A stretch of 64,000 nt of DNA from Solibacillus ferritrahens (GTDB lineage: Bacteria; Bacillota; Bacilli; Bacillales_A; Planococcaceae), in contig NZ_JAXCLE010000011.1 of assembly GCF_037027585.1 (NCBI RefSeq), forward strand, positions 1 through 64,000, in the 5' to 3' direction. The notes under the pieces were generated by a model, which saw nothing but the letters and a program-made list of their open reading frames with translations, was not told where the DNA came from and made no database searches. Made by a program: the position numbers and the translations under genes. Below, in pieces: positions 26,153 to 33,942 of this stretch. Within the stretch, counting starts at the first letter, position 1. Every line of letters begins with the position of its first letter.

Positions 26153-26815
26153 ATGGCTCGTAAAATACTAATTATTTTGTTCTTTGGTCTAGGTCTTTAT
26201 TACGTTTTTCTTTTTCAGACGATTGATAGTTCGTTGAAGATGGTATTTAAACTGTTGCCAATGCTTTTATTAATAGCGTTGGCGTATTTAACAAAAGCTC
26301 CTGTTAAATCCCGTTATTACTGGCTTATATTAATTGGATTAATCTTCTGCGCGATTGGTGATTATACATTACAATGGTTCATCATCGGGCTGAGCTTTTT
26401 CCTAACGGGACATATTTTTTATATTTTTGCTTTCCGTTCTGCGAATAAAGCAAAAACACCGCTTTATGTGAAAATTGTTTTAGGTTTATATGGAGCTGCC
26501 ATGATGATTTGGATTGCGGGGAGTCTATTCCAAAAAGGGGATACGATTTTGGCAATTGCTGTAACGGCATATATTTTAGTTATTTTGACAATGGGCTGGA
26601 CTTCGTTTCGCACAGGGAGTGCATTTGCAATTATCGGTGCATTCTTATTTATTGCGTCCGATTCCATTTTGGCAATCAACCGCTTTATGTTTGATGTTGC
26701 CTATGCACATGAGCTTATTATGTTCACTTATTACGCTGCCCAGTTTTTCTTGATGCTCAGCATTGCACAATACTTCAAAATTAGTTCAAAAACCGAAATA
26801 AAGAGTGTACAATAA
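26153..26815 (+). CDS. YhhN/lysoplasmalogenase-family membrane protein
   Basis: A 220-residue protein with about eight helices. Family features are the IGDYTLQ segment, FLTGHIFYIFAF, ASDSILAINRF and YYAAQFFLMLS. The animal homologue TMEM86 hydrolyses the vinyl ether of lysoplasmalogen; bacterial members are poorly characterised. TAGGAGG precedes the ATG. The gene overlaps nothing and lies 31 nt before pepT in the same direction, so they may share a transcript. Confidence 0.85.
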   Translation: MARKILIILFFGLGLYYVFLFQTIDSSLKMVFKLLPMLLLIALAYLTKAPVKSRYYWLILIGLIFCAIGDYTLQWFIIGLSFFLTGHIFYIFAFRSANKAKTPLYVKIVLGLYGAAMMIWIAGSLFQKGDTILAIAVTAYILVILTMGWTSFRTGSAFAIIGAFLFIASDSILAINRFMFDVAYAHELIMFTYYAAQFFLMLSIAQYFKISSKTEIKSVQ

Positions 26816-26846
26816 AAGCAATATGTATTTAGGAGGTCTTTTTCAT

Positions 26847-28073
26847 ATGAAAGAAAAAGTAATTGAACGTTTAGTACGCTATGTAAAAATCGATACACAA
26901 TCAGATTTCAACTCAGACACCACACCTTCTACAATGAAGCAGTTTGATTTATTAAATGTATTAAAGGACGAATTAGCGGAGATTGGCTTAACAGAGATTA
27001 CATTAGATGAAAACGGCTACCTTTTCGCAACATTGGAATCAAACACAGATAAAGAAGTCCCGACGCTTGGCTTTTTAGCACATGTTGATACAACATCCGA
27101 CTATACAGGGACAAATGTACAGCCACAGCGTATCGATAACTACGATGGTGAAGCAATTACATTGAAAAATGGCTTGGTGATGGAACCAGACTACTTCCCG
27201 AATTTAAAAAACTATGTAGGCCAAACATTAATTACGACAGATGGAAATACATTACTAGGTGCAGACGATAAAGCCGGCATCGCAGAAATTATGACGGCGA
27301 TGGAATACTTAGTTAACAACCCTGAAATTAAGCACGGTAAAATTCGTGTTGCCTTCACACCTGACGAAGAAATCGGGCGTGGTCCACATAAGTTCGACGT
27401 GGAAAAGTTCGGCGCAGATTATGCCTATACAATGGACGGCGGACCTTTAGGAGAATTACAATACGAAAGCTTTAATGCTGCTGGTGTAAAAGTAACGACG
27501 AGCGGCACGAATATCCATCCAGGCTCAGCAAAAAATAAAATGGTCAACTCGATTACAATGGCCATCGAGTTCCAGAACGAAATGCCAAAAGATGCCGTTC
27601 CTGAAAAAACAGACGGCTACGAAGGCTTTATTCATTTAATGCACTTTAATGGTGGCATTGAAGAATCATCGATGTCATATATTATCCGTGACCATGACCG
27701 CGCAAAATTCGAAGAGAAAAAAGCGTATATGGCAAAAGTAGGGCAAGAGATGCAAGCAAAGTATGGCAAAGAGGCAATCACTGTAGCAATTGAAGACCAA
27801 TACTACAATATGGGTGAAAAAATTGAGCCCGTAATGGAAATTGTCGATATCGTAAAAGATGCCTTTGCTAAATTCGATATTACTCCAATTGTAGAACCAA
27901 TTCGTGGTGGTACAGATGGTTCGCAGCTATCATACATGGGCTTGCCAACGCCAAATATTTTTGCAGGTGGAGAAAATATGCACGGAAAATATGAATTCGT
28001 ATCTGCAGAAACGATGGAAAAGGCTGCTGAAGTCATTATTGAAATCGTTCAGCTGTTTGAACAACGCAACTAA
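26847..28073 (+). CDS. pepT: Peptidase T (tripeptide aminopeptidase)
   Basis: Removes the N-terminal residue from tripeptides in the cytosol. The 408-residue M20B metallopeptidase shows HVDTTSDYTG (first zinc ligand), GADDKAGIAEIMTAME (bridging Asp), FTPDEEIGRGPHKF (catalytic Glu pair), TMDGG and RGGTDGSQLSYMG with ENMHGKYEF (last ligand). The start at 26847 follows TAGGAGG. A longer frame from 26805 overlaps the upstream gene and lacks a site. Followed by a classical terminator. Confidence 0.96.
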   Translation: MKEKVIERLVRYVKIDTQSDFNSDTTPSTMKQFDLLNVLKDELAEIGLTEITLDENGYLFATLESNTDKEVPTLGFLAHVDTTSDYTGTNVQPQRIDNYDGEAITLKNGLVMEPDYFPNLKNYVGQTLITTDGNTLLGADDKAGIAEIMTAMEYLVNNPEIKHGKIRVAFTPDEEIGRGPHKFDVEKFGADYAYTMDGGPLGELQYESFNAAGVKVTTSGTNIHPGSAKNKMVNSITMAIEFQNEMPKDAVPEKTDGYEGFIHLMHFNGGIEESSMSYIIRDHDRAKFEEKKAYMAKVGQEMQAKYGKEAITVAIEDQYYNMGEKIEPVMEIVDIVKDAFAKFDITPIVEPIRGGTDGSQLSYMGLPTPNIFAGGENMHGKYEFVSAETMEKAAEVIIEIVQLFEQRN

Positions 28074-28077
28074 AATT

Positions 28078-28107
28078 AATGGAGCGATTGAATTCGCTCC
28101 ATTTTTT
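28078..28107 (+). terminator. Terminator of pepT
   Basis: AATGGAGCG pairs with CGCTCCATT (28095-28103) around an 8-nt loop, then U6. Confidence 0.85.
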
Positions 28108-28152
28108 GTACACTTAATAGACGGAAAATTATAACTATTCAGGTGGTGTGAA

Positions 28153-29121
28153 ATGAAGGAGATATTCATTGGCATTTTAGCTTCATTATTTTTTGCTGTT
28201 ACGTTTATTTTAAACCGTTCCATGGAACTGGAAGGGGGCAGCTGGCTTTGGAGCTCTTCCCTTCGTTACTTCTTTATGGTCCCCTTTTTAATAGCAATCG
28301 TGGCTATTCGAGGAAAAAATGGATTTCGTATTTTATCAACTGAAATGAAGGAAAGCCCCGTTGCATGGGTTGGATGGAGCTTTATAGGCTTTGTACTATT
28401 TTATGCCCCTCTTACATTTGCTGCTGCGTATGGACCCGGGTGGCTCGTATCGGGTACATGGCAATTTACCATTGTAGCTGGTCTACTTCTTGCACCACTT
28501 TTCCTTTCCACCATTGCCGGAAAGATAGTACGGGCAAAAATACCACTGATATCGTTAAGTATTTCGGGTATTATTTTAATCGGTATTTTTATGATACAAA
28601 TTCCACAATCACAAACGGTTTCAACGAAAAGCCTTCTTCTTGGAACAATCCCTGTCATTATAGCAGCCTTTGCTTATCCACTTGGCAATCGAAAAATGAT
28701 GGCACTTTGTGGCGGAAGAGTTGATCCATTCCAACGTGTGCTCGGTATGACAATTGCTTCTTTACCGATTTGGGTGCTACTCGCAGTTTATGCTTTCTTT
28801 ACAGTTGGTTTACCATCTGCCAGTCAACTATACCAATCGCTTCTTGTGGCGGTATCATCCGGTGTAATTGCTACTGTATTATTCTTTATCGCTACTGACC
28901 GCGTACGACATGATCAAGGGAAACTTGCCGCTGTGGAAGCAACCCAATCCATCCAAGTACTCTTTGTTGTGATTGGTGAAATGATGTTGCTTAATGTCCC
29001 GTTACCAAAGCCACTCGCTTTAGCAGGTTTAACTGTCATCATCGTCGGATTGCTGTTACATAGTTATCATACAGTACTAGTAAATAGAAAAAGATTGCAG
29101 CTGAAAAACGAAAATGGGTAG
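28153..29121 (+). CDS. EmrE/DMT-superfamily multidrug efflux-type transporter
   Basis: A 322-residue membrane protein with ten predicted helices. It resembles the long 'putative multidrug resistance efflux transporter' family rather than the four-helix SMR proteins. Typical segments are FFAVTFILNRSMELEGGSW at the start, YGPGWLVSGTWQFTIVAG, and DQGKLAAVEATQSIQVLF near the end. Substrate unknown. AGGTGGTG precedes the ATG. Its last codons form one arm of a bidirectional terminator. Confidence 0.82.
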   Translation: MKEIFIGILASLFFAVTFILNRSMELEGGSWLWSSSLRYFFMVPFLIAIVAIRGKNGFRILSTEMKESPVAWVGWSFIGFVLFYAPLTFAAAYGPGWLVSGTWQFTIVAGLLLAPLFLSTIAGKIVRAKIPLISLSISGIILIGIFMIQIPQSQTVSTKSLLLGTIPVIIAAFAYPLGNRKMMALCGGRVDPFQRVLGMTIASLPIWVLLAVYAFFTVGLPSASQLYQSLLVAVSSGVIATVLFFIATDRVRHDQGKLAAVEATQSIQVLFVVIGEMMLLNVPLPKPLALAGLTVIIVGLLLHSYHTVLVNRKRLQLKNENG

Positions 29122-29149
29122 CGACAGTTTTTGTCACTACCCATTTTTT
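29111..29149. terminator. Bidirectional terminator between DMT exporter and anti-sigma gene
   Basis: AAAATGGGTAG pairs with CTACCCATTTT (29137-29147), with inner GACA/TGTC. U runs follow in both directions. Confidence 0.85.
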
Positions 29150-30218
29150 ATAATCCCCATTGCCATACGCCTGTCTGATCTTTATACATTTTAAATACAT
29201 ATTCCCCTACCCCTTCACGACCATATTGGTAGCGAATTTCTACTTCTGTGTCGGATAGATACGTAACACTGCGGTAAGATGCCTCTAAAAACAGCTCCCC
29301 TAAGCGATTGGCATGCGGAAATGCACTATCTTGGGCTGACAACCTTTCACTCATTGTTCCTTCTCCAAAAATCTGGTCATATAAATATAAATCGAAATAT
29401 TGGTCCGGTGTATAGTCATTTGACAACTCAAAATAAATGGAATCCGTCTTATTTTGCTGTGCCAACCCTACTACTTCCCCATAAATTTTATGCACAGCGG
29501 TAATCGTTCCTGCCTGCAAAGTATTTTCAGCTGGGAAATGGTTTACTAAAAAATATTCTCGTGCATTTAATAATTGGTCATAGCCGCCTGCAATCGTATT
29601 GCCGTTTTCCTCATACAATGCCATTAGTTCCGATTGGACAGGCTTACCATTCACTGTTAGCTTGCCGTTCTGCAAAACGACCCGGTCTCCCGGCACAGCG
29701 ATCACTTCATAGTAGGCATTTTCATAAATAGGCAAATGACTGCTCGTATTTGTCATCGTTCGAACAATATCGCCTGCTTTATATACAACTTCATCAAATA
29801 AATTAGATTTTCGTTCAATAACCGTATGATAAAGTTCCTCTTTCCCTGCAATTGAAAAGGAATCCTTATCGATATATTGTAAATCTGTTAATTCTTCAAG
29901 CACTGGTAGCTGTGCGAAAGCATCATAATCAATTGTTGAAAGTTGCTTTGATTTTTGAAGGGTAGCGATTTGCGCCAAATCATCAAGCGGATCATAAGGG
30001 ACACCCCGCCCTTCATTTGCTGAATTTTGGGTAAAAGGAGCTGCTGTCATAAATAGGAATACCGCAACCGCTGCAACCGCTGCTGTCACCACTTGCACAT
30101 GCCATGAACGCTTTGTCTTTGGTGTCGTTAAATCTTTTTTCACACGCTGTTTTATTCGGCTTTCCTGCAAGTTTGTATCACCCATCATGTCTTCCAGCTG
30201 CTTTTTAAATGGATCCAT
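29148..30218 (-). CDS. Anti-sigma factor with S26 signal-peptidase-like outer domain
   Basis: A 356-residue single-pass protein. The N terminus (1-40) is cytosolic and basic, the membrane helix is about 41-60, and the outer domain follows. Residues about 168-194 (EVIAVPGDRV, GKLTVNGKPV) and 221-252 (EYFLV, then TAVHKIYGEVVGL) follow the type I signal-peptidase pattern. A serine sits at the nucleophile position (S138, SNLF before AGDIV). However, the general-base lysine is replaced (YYEVIA instead of KRVIG) and the GDN/DSR signature is lost, so it is probably inactive. It starts 3 nt after the ECF sigma stop, so it is the likely membrane anti-sigma factor. The outer domain may be its sensor. 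Confidence 0.75.
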   Translation of the reverse strand: MDPFKKQLEDMMGDTNLQESRIKQRVKKDLTTPKTKRSWHVQVVTAAVAAVAVFLFMTAAPFTQNSANEGRGVPYDPLDDLAQIATLQKSKQLSTIDYDAFAQLPVLEELTDLQYIDKDSFSIAGKEELYHTVIERKSNLFDEVVYKAGDIVRTMTNTSSHLPIYENAYYEVIAVPGDRVVLQNGKLTVNGKPVQSELMALYEENGNTIAGGYDQLLNAREYFLVNHFPAENTLQAGTITAVHKIYGEVVGLAQQNKTDSIYFELSNDYTPDQYFDLYLYDQIFGEGTMSERLSAQDSAFPHANRLGELFLEASYRSVTYLSDTEVEIRYQYGREGVGEYVFKMYKDQTGVWQWGL

Positions 30219-30221
30219 GCA

Positions 30222-30716
30222 TCATCCCTCCATTTCCTCTTCGTTAAAAAACTCTTTTAATTGCTGCTTTGCTCGACGCAGACGCGTTTTCACCGTATTT
30301 TCATTAAGCTCTAAAAATAAGGCAATTTCCACAATCGACTGCTCGTTATAATAATATAAAATGAGTGGCTCACGGTATTTCAGTGGTAGCTGGAATAACT
30401 TTTGTTCGAGAGAAGCGAGCTGCTGTTTTTGTATAACTTCTTCATCTGCACCCTTTGTCTGTGCAAAAACCGTATCGAAGAAAACATCCTTTTTATGTTT
30501 CCACGAACGTAAATAGTCTTTTGCCCGGTTGGCAGTCATTTTAGTTAAATACGTTTTCAACGATGATTCGTTGCGAAATTGATCGCTCTTTTGATAGTAT
30601 GTCAAAAATACTTCCTGTACGATATCCTCTGCGGTAGCCCAATTTTTCACGTACAAATATGCGATGCGCACTAAATAACGCGTATGCTCATCTAATATGG
30701 CGTCAAAATCTTTCAT
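30222..30716 (-). CDS. ECF-type RNA polymerase sigma factor
   Basis: A 164-residue ECF sigma factor. Region 2 carries AYLYVKNWATAEDIVQEVFL and YLTKMTANRAKDYLRS; region 4 carries LPLKYREPLILYYYNEQSI and the HTH segment LELNENTVKTRLRRAKQQL. It should direct RNA polymerase to TGAAAC/CGTC-type promoters, and one such site lies upstream of this operon. The ATG at 30716 is used, with AAGGTG 12 nt upstream (rather long); an in-frame GTG at 30731 is the alternative. It is flanked by a deacetylase gene upstream and the anti-sigma gene 3 nt downstream. Confidence 0.92.
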   Translation of the reverse strand: MKDFDAILDEHTRYLVRIAYLYVKNWATAEDIVQEVFLTYYQKSDQFRNESSLKTYLTKMTANRAKDYLRSWKHKKDVFFDTVFAQTKGADEEVIQKQQLASLEQKLFQLPLKYREPLILYYYNEQSIVEIALFLELNENTVKTRLRRAKQQLKEFFNEEEMEG

Positions 30717-30748
30717 ATTAGCTATTAACACCTTCTATCTTTCTATTT

Positions 30749-32023
30749 TCAGAACACCCCCTTTACATAAGAAGTGAACTGTTCATATGTTTTCTTTTCT
30801 GTTACCCCAAAACGATTTACTTCATAATTTGATTGCTCAATATTTGCATAGCCTTCATTTGTCGTAAAGCCGATCAATAGCCCGACTTCCTTCATCGCTT
30901 TAACCATCTCTTCATTATAATGACCGAACGGATACGCTAACGATGTCGCATTTTTAAGCGTCGCAACATTTCGTTTTAAGTCGTCTGCAATTTCAGAAGC
31001 CGACAGTTCAAGTGCTACACCAAGCCCTGTTTCACTATTGAGGCGATGCAAATCTTCTGTATGTGCTTCATAATAAAACACATCTGCTAATTGTTCCATC
31101 TCATATTCCGTAAAAAACTGAAGCGGTCCTTCACTATTAAAAACCTGCTCGCCTTCAAAACGATTCGTTCGAGAGGAGATAATATGCTGTACCGCTGTAA
31201 ACCCATGTTTCTTTAAAATTGGGTAGGCATATTCCTTAGTCGATAATAAGCCATCATCAAAAGTAATAAGTACCGAATTGGTCGATAGAATCTGGCGACC
31301 TTCCAAATAATCATAAAGCTGTGCTGTTGTAATCGTTTCAAAATTCTCCTCGGCCAAAAAGACCATTTGCTGCTCAAATGATTCAACCGAAACAGTACTC
31401 ACCTCTGTCACCATCTCATCTTGCGGTAAAATATGATGATACACTAAAACCGGAATACCTTCATCTATTTCAACTGATTGACTATGTATATAACCCGCAC
31501 GCTCGCCAATTTTTAGAATAAACCAATCCCCTATTTCTCCCACTATCGGAAAGCGGAACCCTTGTGCAAGCTGGAGCATAACCGCGCTATCAAAGCTTGT
31601 TTCTTCATAGACAGCCACTCTTTCATCTGCCTTGACTGAACCTGTCACCTCTTTATTGACTAATGCTTGAATTTCCCGTTTTTCAACGGTTGCACTTCCC
31701 TTTTTTATAAATGCCGTTATTTTACCGAACCGCAATTCATAAAAAAGCTCATCTTCCCCTGCAATGGCAAAAGATGCACCTGGCTGCACAGTTCCAATTT
31801 CAACAAGCGCCTTCCCTTTCATATAAATTGGCTGTGCTTCTTCTATAAGAAGCACTTTTTCAAACAGATGTGTCGCTTGTTCAATTTGTAATTCATTATC
31901 CACTTGAACAACATCGTTTTCATTGGCGACAGCCCGTTCGATATTTTGACCAAAACTTTTATATTGAATTGCTATCAATAATACACAAGCAGCAAATACC
32001 CCTACAGTAATAACCTTTTTCAT
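30749..32023 (-). CDS. Exported polysaccharide deacetylase with N-terminal SH3-like region
   Basis: A 424-residue exported protein with an N-terminal membrane anchor (about 3-20) and two SH3-like segments (about 65-190, for example GDWFILKIGERAGYIHSQ). A carbohydrate esterase 4 domain follows: YHHILPQ, the metal motif LITFDDGLLST, AHTEDLH and LAYPFGHYNEE. It resembles PgaB/IcaB deacetylases that trim N-acetyl groups from cell-wall or biofilm polysaccharide. It is the first gene of the ECF-sigma operon and has the candidate ECF promoter 40 nt upstream, so it is probably the main stress-induced effector. Confidence 0.88.
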   Translation of the reverse strand: MKKVITVGVFAACVLLIAIQYKSFGQNIERAVANENDVVQVDNELQIEQATHLFEKVLLIEEAQPIYMKGKALVEIGTVQPGASFAIAGEDELFYELRFGKITAFIKKGSATVEKREIQALVNKEVTGSVKADERVAVYEETSFDSAVMLQLAQGFRFPIVGEIGDWFILKIGERAGYIHSQSVEIDEGIPVLVYHHILPQDEMVTEVSTVSVESFEQQMVFLAEENFETITTAQLYDYLEGRQILSTNSVLITFDDGLLSTKEYAYPILKKHGFTAVQHIISSRTNRFEGEQVFNSEGPLQFFTEYEMEQLADVFYYEAHTEDLHRLNSETGLGVALELSASEIADDLKRNVATLKNATSLAYPFGHYNEEMVKAMKEVGLLIGFTTNEGYANIEQSNYEVNRFGVTEKKTYEQFTSYVKGVF

Positions 32024-32061
32024 AATTTCCTCCGTTAGCTTTTCTTTTAAAGCAACGTACA

Positions 32062-32087
32062 GACGGAGAAATTCAAAATTAGTTTCA
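32062..32087 (-). promoter_or_regulatory. ECF-sigma-type promoter of the deacetylase-sigma-anti-sigma operon
   Basis: On the minus strand TGAAAC (32087-32082), 16 nt, CGTC (32065-32062). This matches the consensus of Bacillus ECF factors such as sigma-M/sigma-W. It implies autoregulation by the sigma factor encoded in the operon. Confidence 0.7.
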
Positions 32088-32112
32088 AAAAATTTTTATT
32101 TTTTTTTACAAT

Positions 32113-32334
32113 AAAAATACCCGTATCAATTTGCTGATACGGGTAACGGGTCTTCCAAAAAGGAAGTAAACTAGATGAAAAAACAAAGGGTGAAAAACTC
32201 AGAGTCTGACACACAGTCAAACTTACATTCTAAATGAGGGGGTTTAGAATAATATTTTCTGAGCTAACTAGCTCCTGGAGAAAGCGGTTAGCTCAGACTT
32301 ACTTGTACTGTATTACAAATAAGCTCTTGCTACA
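32113..32334 (-). ncRNA. Candidate Fur-regulated small RNA (FsrA-like)
   Basis: A promoter with an overlapping Fur box (32341-32369) opens onto about 220 nt without any credible ORF, ending in a terminator (ACCCGTATCA, 32119-32128, with 32135-32144, then U5). Three further hairpins are present: an 11-bp stem (32258-32268 with 32287-32297), an 8-bp stem displaying a CCCCCTCA loop (32227-32234 with 32243-32250), and a short GTTTGAC/GTCAGAC stem. Pyrimidine runs (CCCCCTC, CACCCTTTG, ACTTCCTTTTT) could pair with ribosome-binding sites. That is the known mode of iron-sparing sRNAs such as FsrA. The function is inferred. Confidence 0.6.
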
Positions 32335-32340
32335 TTTATA

Positions 32341-32369
32341 ATGATAATGATTATCACTATCATTGTCAA
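32341..32369 (-). promoter_or_regulatory. Promoter with overlapping Fur box
   Basis: TTGACA (32369-32364), 17 nt, TATCAT (32346-32341). The 19-bp sequence GATAATGATTATCACTATC (32343-32361) lies within it and matches the Fur consensus at about 17 of 19 positions. Iron-loaded Fur would block it. Confidence 0.75.
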
Positions 32370-32386
32370 TATAATTCAAAAACTTT

Positions 32387-32815
32387 TTAAGTATTTCTAA
32401 TAGAACGACGGTATTGGAACTGTTTCCATTGAAAATGAATAAAGCAACCTATACAAAATCCTAAAATCGCAATAAATGATGCGAGCGCGACCATAATTGT
32501 AAAGCTATAAGCGACGACCGGCATTTGAAAGACAAATCCTAATAATCCGCCTGCCAAACAAATGCTTGCAATCGTTGAGTTAAACTTTTGCTGAGCAACA
32601 TCTTCCGGGATATAAGATTTCACATCTTTCGTTAAAAATAATTTGGCCAATCGCATAATCGGGTTAAATCCCGTAAAGATCCCAAGCAAATTTGCTACTA
32701 AAGGAATTGCCAAAAGCCAATATTGTCCCGTCACCCACGTTAATATGACGGAGAGAAAAATAGTCCACTGATTCACTCGAACTAACGGTCTAGGAATAGA
32801 AATAGGTTTTGCCAT
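32387..32815 (-). CDS. DUF4395 membrane protein
   Basis: A 142-residue protein with about four helices of the DUF4395 family. It has the characteristic NPIMRLAK segment and the C-terminal FCIGCFIHFQW with a CxxC pair inside a helix. Function unknown; family members often sit near redox or sulfur genes. ATG at 32815 follows AAAGG; a TTG reading nine bases upstream is less likely. Divergent from the FhuF-like gene. Confidence 0.8.
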   Translation of the reverse strand: MAKPISIPRPLVRVNQWTIFLSVILTWVTGQYWLLAIPLVANLLGIFTGFNPIMRLAKLFLTKDVKSYIPEDVAQQKFNSTIASICLAGGLLGFVFQMPVVAYSFTIMVALASFIAILGFCIGCFIHFQWKQFQYRRSIRNT

Positions 32816-32923
32816 AAAAACCAACCTTTCTTATATGTTTAGTTTATCGTAGCGTTTTTCCACTCGTTTGTGAAGAGAAATGTTATAGTAAAGGTAAACA
32901 ATTTTTAAGAAAAGGTGATTGAA

Positions 32924-33631
32924 ATGCCTGCACTTTCATACGATCAAGTTCGTCAATTAAATTCTTACAGTATTTTTACGGAAGAACCAGACCGTCCATT
33001 ATTTACATTGGCCAATCTTCATAAAGACTTTTATTTAACGGACTTTCGTAATTTAATGATGGGGATAACGAATGCTGCAACAGAAACTGCGGCCATTTCT
33101 CACTTTGGTCGTCGCTATGGCATGTTTGTGGCAATGCAGTTTTATATGCTGACAACTTATGATGAAATCTGGGATGGCAAGCCAGAAAATTTAAGATTCG
33201 CCATTGTTCAGGAATATGGGATACATACACTCGGTATGTATATCAACCCGAATGATTTTCGCTATGTGGAAGATGATGAGCGCGAGCGTGTGATGACGGA
33301 TATTTTATATAAAACATCTGTTATTATTGGTCAATTACGTAAAACGACGTCGATTTCCCCACTTATTTTATGGGAGAACATCTTCGGGTATATGCTATGG
33401 CACTATCATACATTACTCGAGAATCCGGCACTTGCCGACCGTGCCTTTGAGGACTTAGAATTGCTTGAAGGTAAAGAGGTTTGGCGCTATTTCTCGGATA
33501 AATCCCTGTTTTTAAATTACACAGGCGGGAAAAGTCCTTCTGCACTAATTAATCAGCCAGTTAGGAAAAGCTGTTGCTTCTCGAAAGACATTCCGGGGCT
33601 AATCGCTTGCGGATTCTGCCCGATAAAATAA
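32924..33631 (+). CDS. FhuF-like ferric-siderophore reductase, [2Fe-2S] protein
   Basis: A 235-residue cytosolic protein. Its C terminus carries the FhuF-type cluster CC-x10-C-x2-C (SCCFSKDIPGLIACGFCP), which binds a [2Fe-2S] centre. FhuF proteins reduce ferric siderophores after import to release iron. The N-terminal part matches only loosely. ATG at 32924 follows AAAGGTGA; a GTG at 32915 would overlap it. Its own upstream region shows no clear Fur box. Its position next to the Fur-controlled RNA hints at an iron-related neighbourhood. Confidence 0.8.
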   Translation: MPALSYDQVRQLNSYSIFTEEPDRPLFTLANLHKDFYLTDFRNLMMGITNAATETAAISHFGRRYGMFVAMQFYMLTTYDEIWDGKPENLRFAIVQEYGIHTLGMYINPNDFRYVEDDERERVMTDILYKTSVIIGQLRKTTSISPLILWENIFGYMLWHYHTLLENPALADRAFEDLELLEGKEVWRYFSDKSLFLNYTGGKSPSALINQPVRKSCCFSKDIPGLIACGFCPIK

Positions 33632-33641
33632 TTTCCAATTT

Positions 33642-33670
33642 AAGTGTCGTTCAATAACGGCACTTTTTTA
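33642..33670 (+). terminator. Terminator of the FhuF-like gene
   Basis: AAGTGTCGTT pairs with AACGGCACTT (33656-33665, one G-U) around a 4-nt loop, then a U run. Confidence 0.8.
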
Positions 33671-33672
33671 AT

Positions 33673-33883
33673 TTAGGGTGTTGGAGCGTAGATGTTTTCT
33701 AATAAGTGAATTGCTTTTTCTAATAAAATCTGAAAAGTTCTAATAAATTTCTGAGTTGCTAATAAACTTTGCCTATGTGCTAATAAAGTGGTCAAAAGTT
33801 CAAATAAATACTAAGTACCTTCTAATAAACATTCCAAGTTTTCTAATAACCGCTTCAACTTTTCTAATATCCGTAGCAAGCAC
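33673..33883 (-). pseudogene. Broken leucine-heptad repeat gene (copy A, 21-nt array)
   Basis: The minus strand shows AGGAGG (33891-33886), GTG (33883) and then nine TATTAGAA cores; the plus-strand CTAATAA motifs begin at 33864, 33843, 33822, 33801, 33780, 33759, 33740, 33720 and 33699. The period is 19-21 nt, mostly exactly 21. In one frame each core reads L-L-E or I-L-E at the head of a heptad (LLENLEC, LLEKAIH), with one stop in about 55 codons and a final TAA at 33673. The GTG is one base out of this frame. It looks like a decayed gene for a small coiled-coil protein. It starts 12 nt past the amidohydrolase terminator. Confidence 0.6.
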
Positions 33884-33902
33884 TCCCTCCTGCTTCTTCC
33901 AA

Positions 33903-33932
33903 ACAAAAACGATGCTACATTTCATAGCATCG
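33903..33932 (-). terminator. Terminator of the M20 amidohydrolase gene
   Basis: CGATGCTA (33910-33917) pairs with TAGCATCG (33925-33932); U5 follows on the minus strand. Confidence 0.8.
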
Positions 33933-33942
33933 CTTCAAATCA

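Noticed and set aside
32174..32236. A 20-codon plus-strand frame with AAAGGAAG before it (MKKQRVKNSE...)
   Set aside because: It is antisense to the Fur-controlled RNA, has no promoter, and its AAGGAAG is the complement of that RNA's own pyrimidine run.
33673..33883. The 21-nt arrays as CRISPR
   Set aside because: The conserved core is only about 9 nt, spacers are 12 nt, and no cas gene is present.
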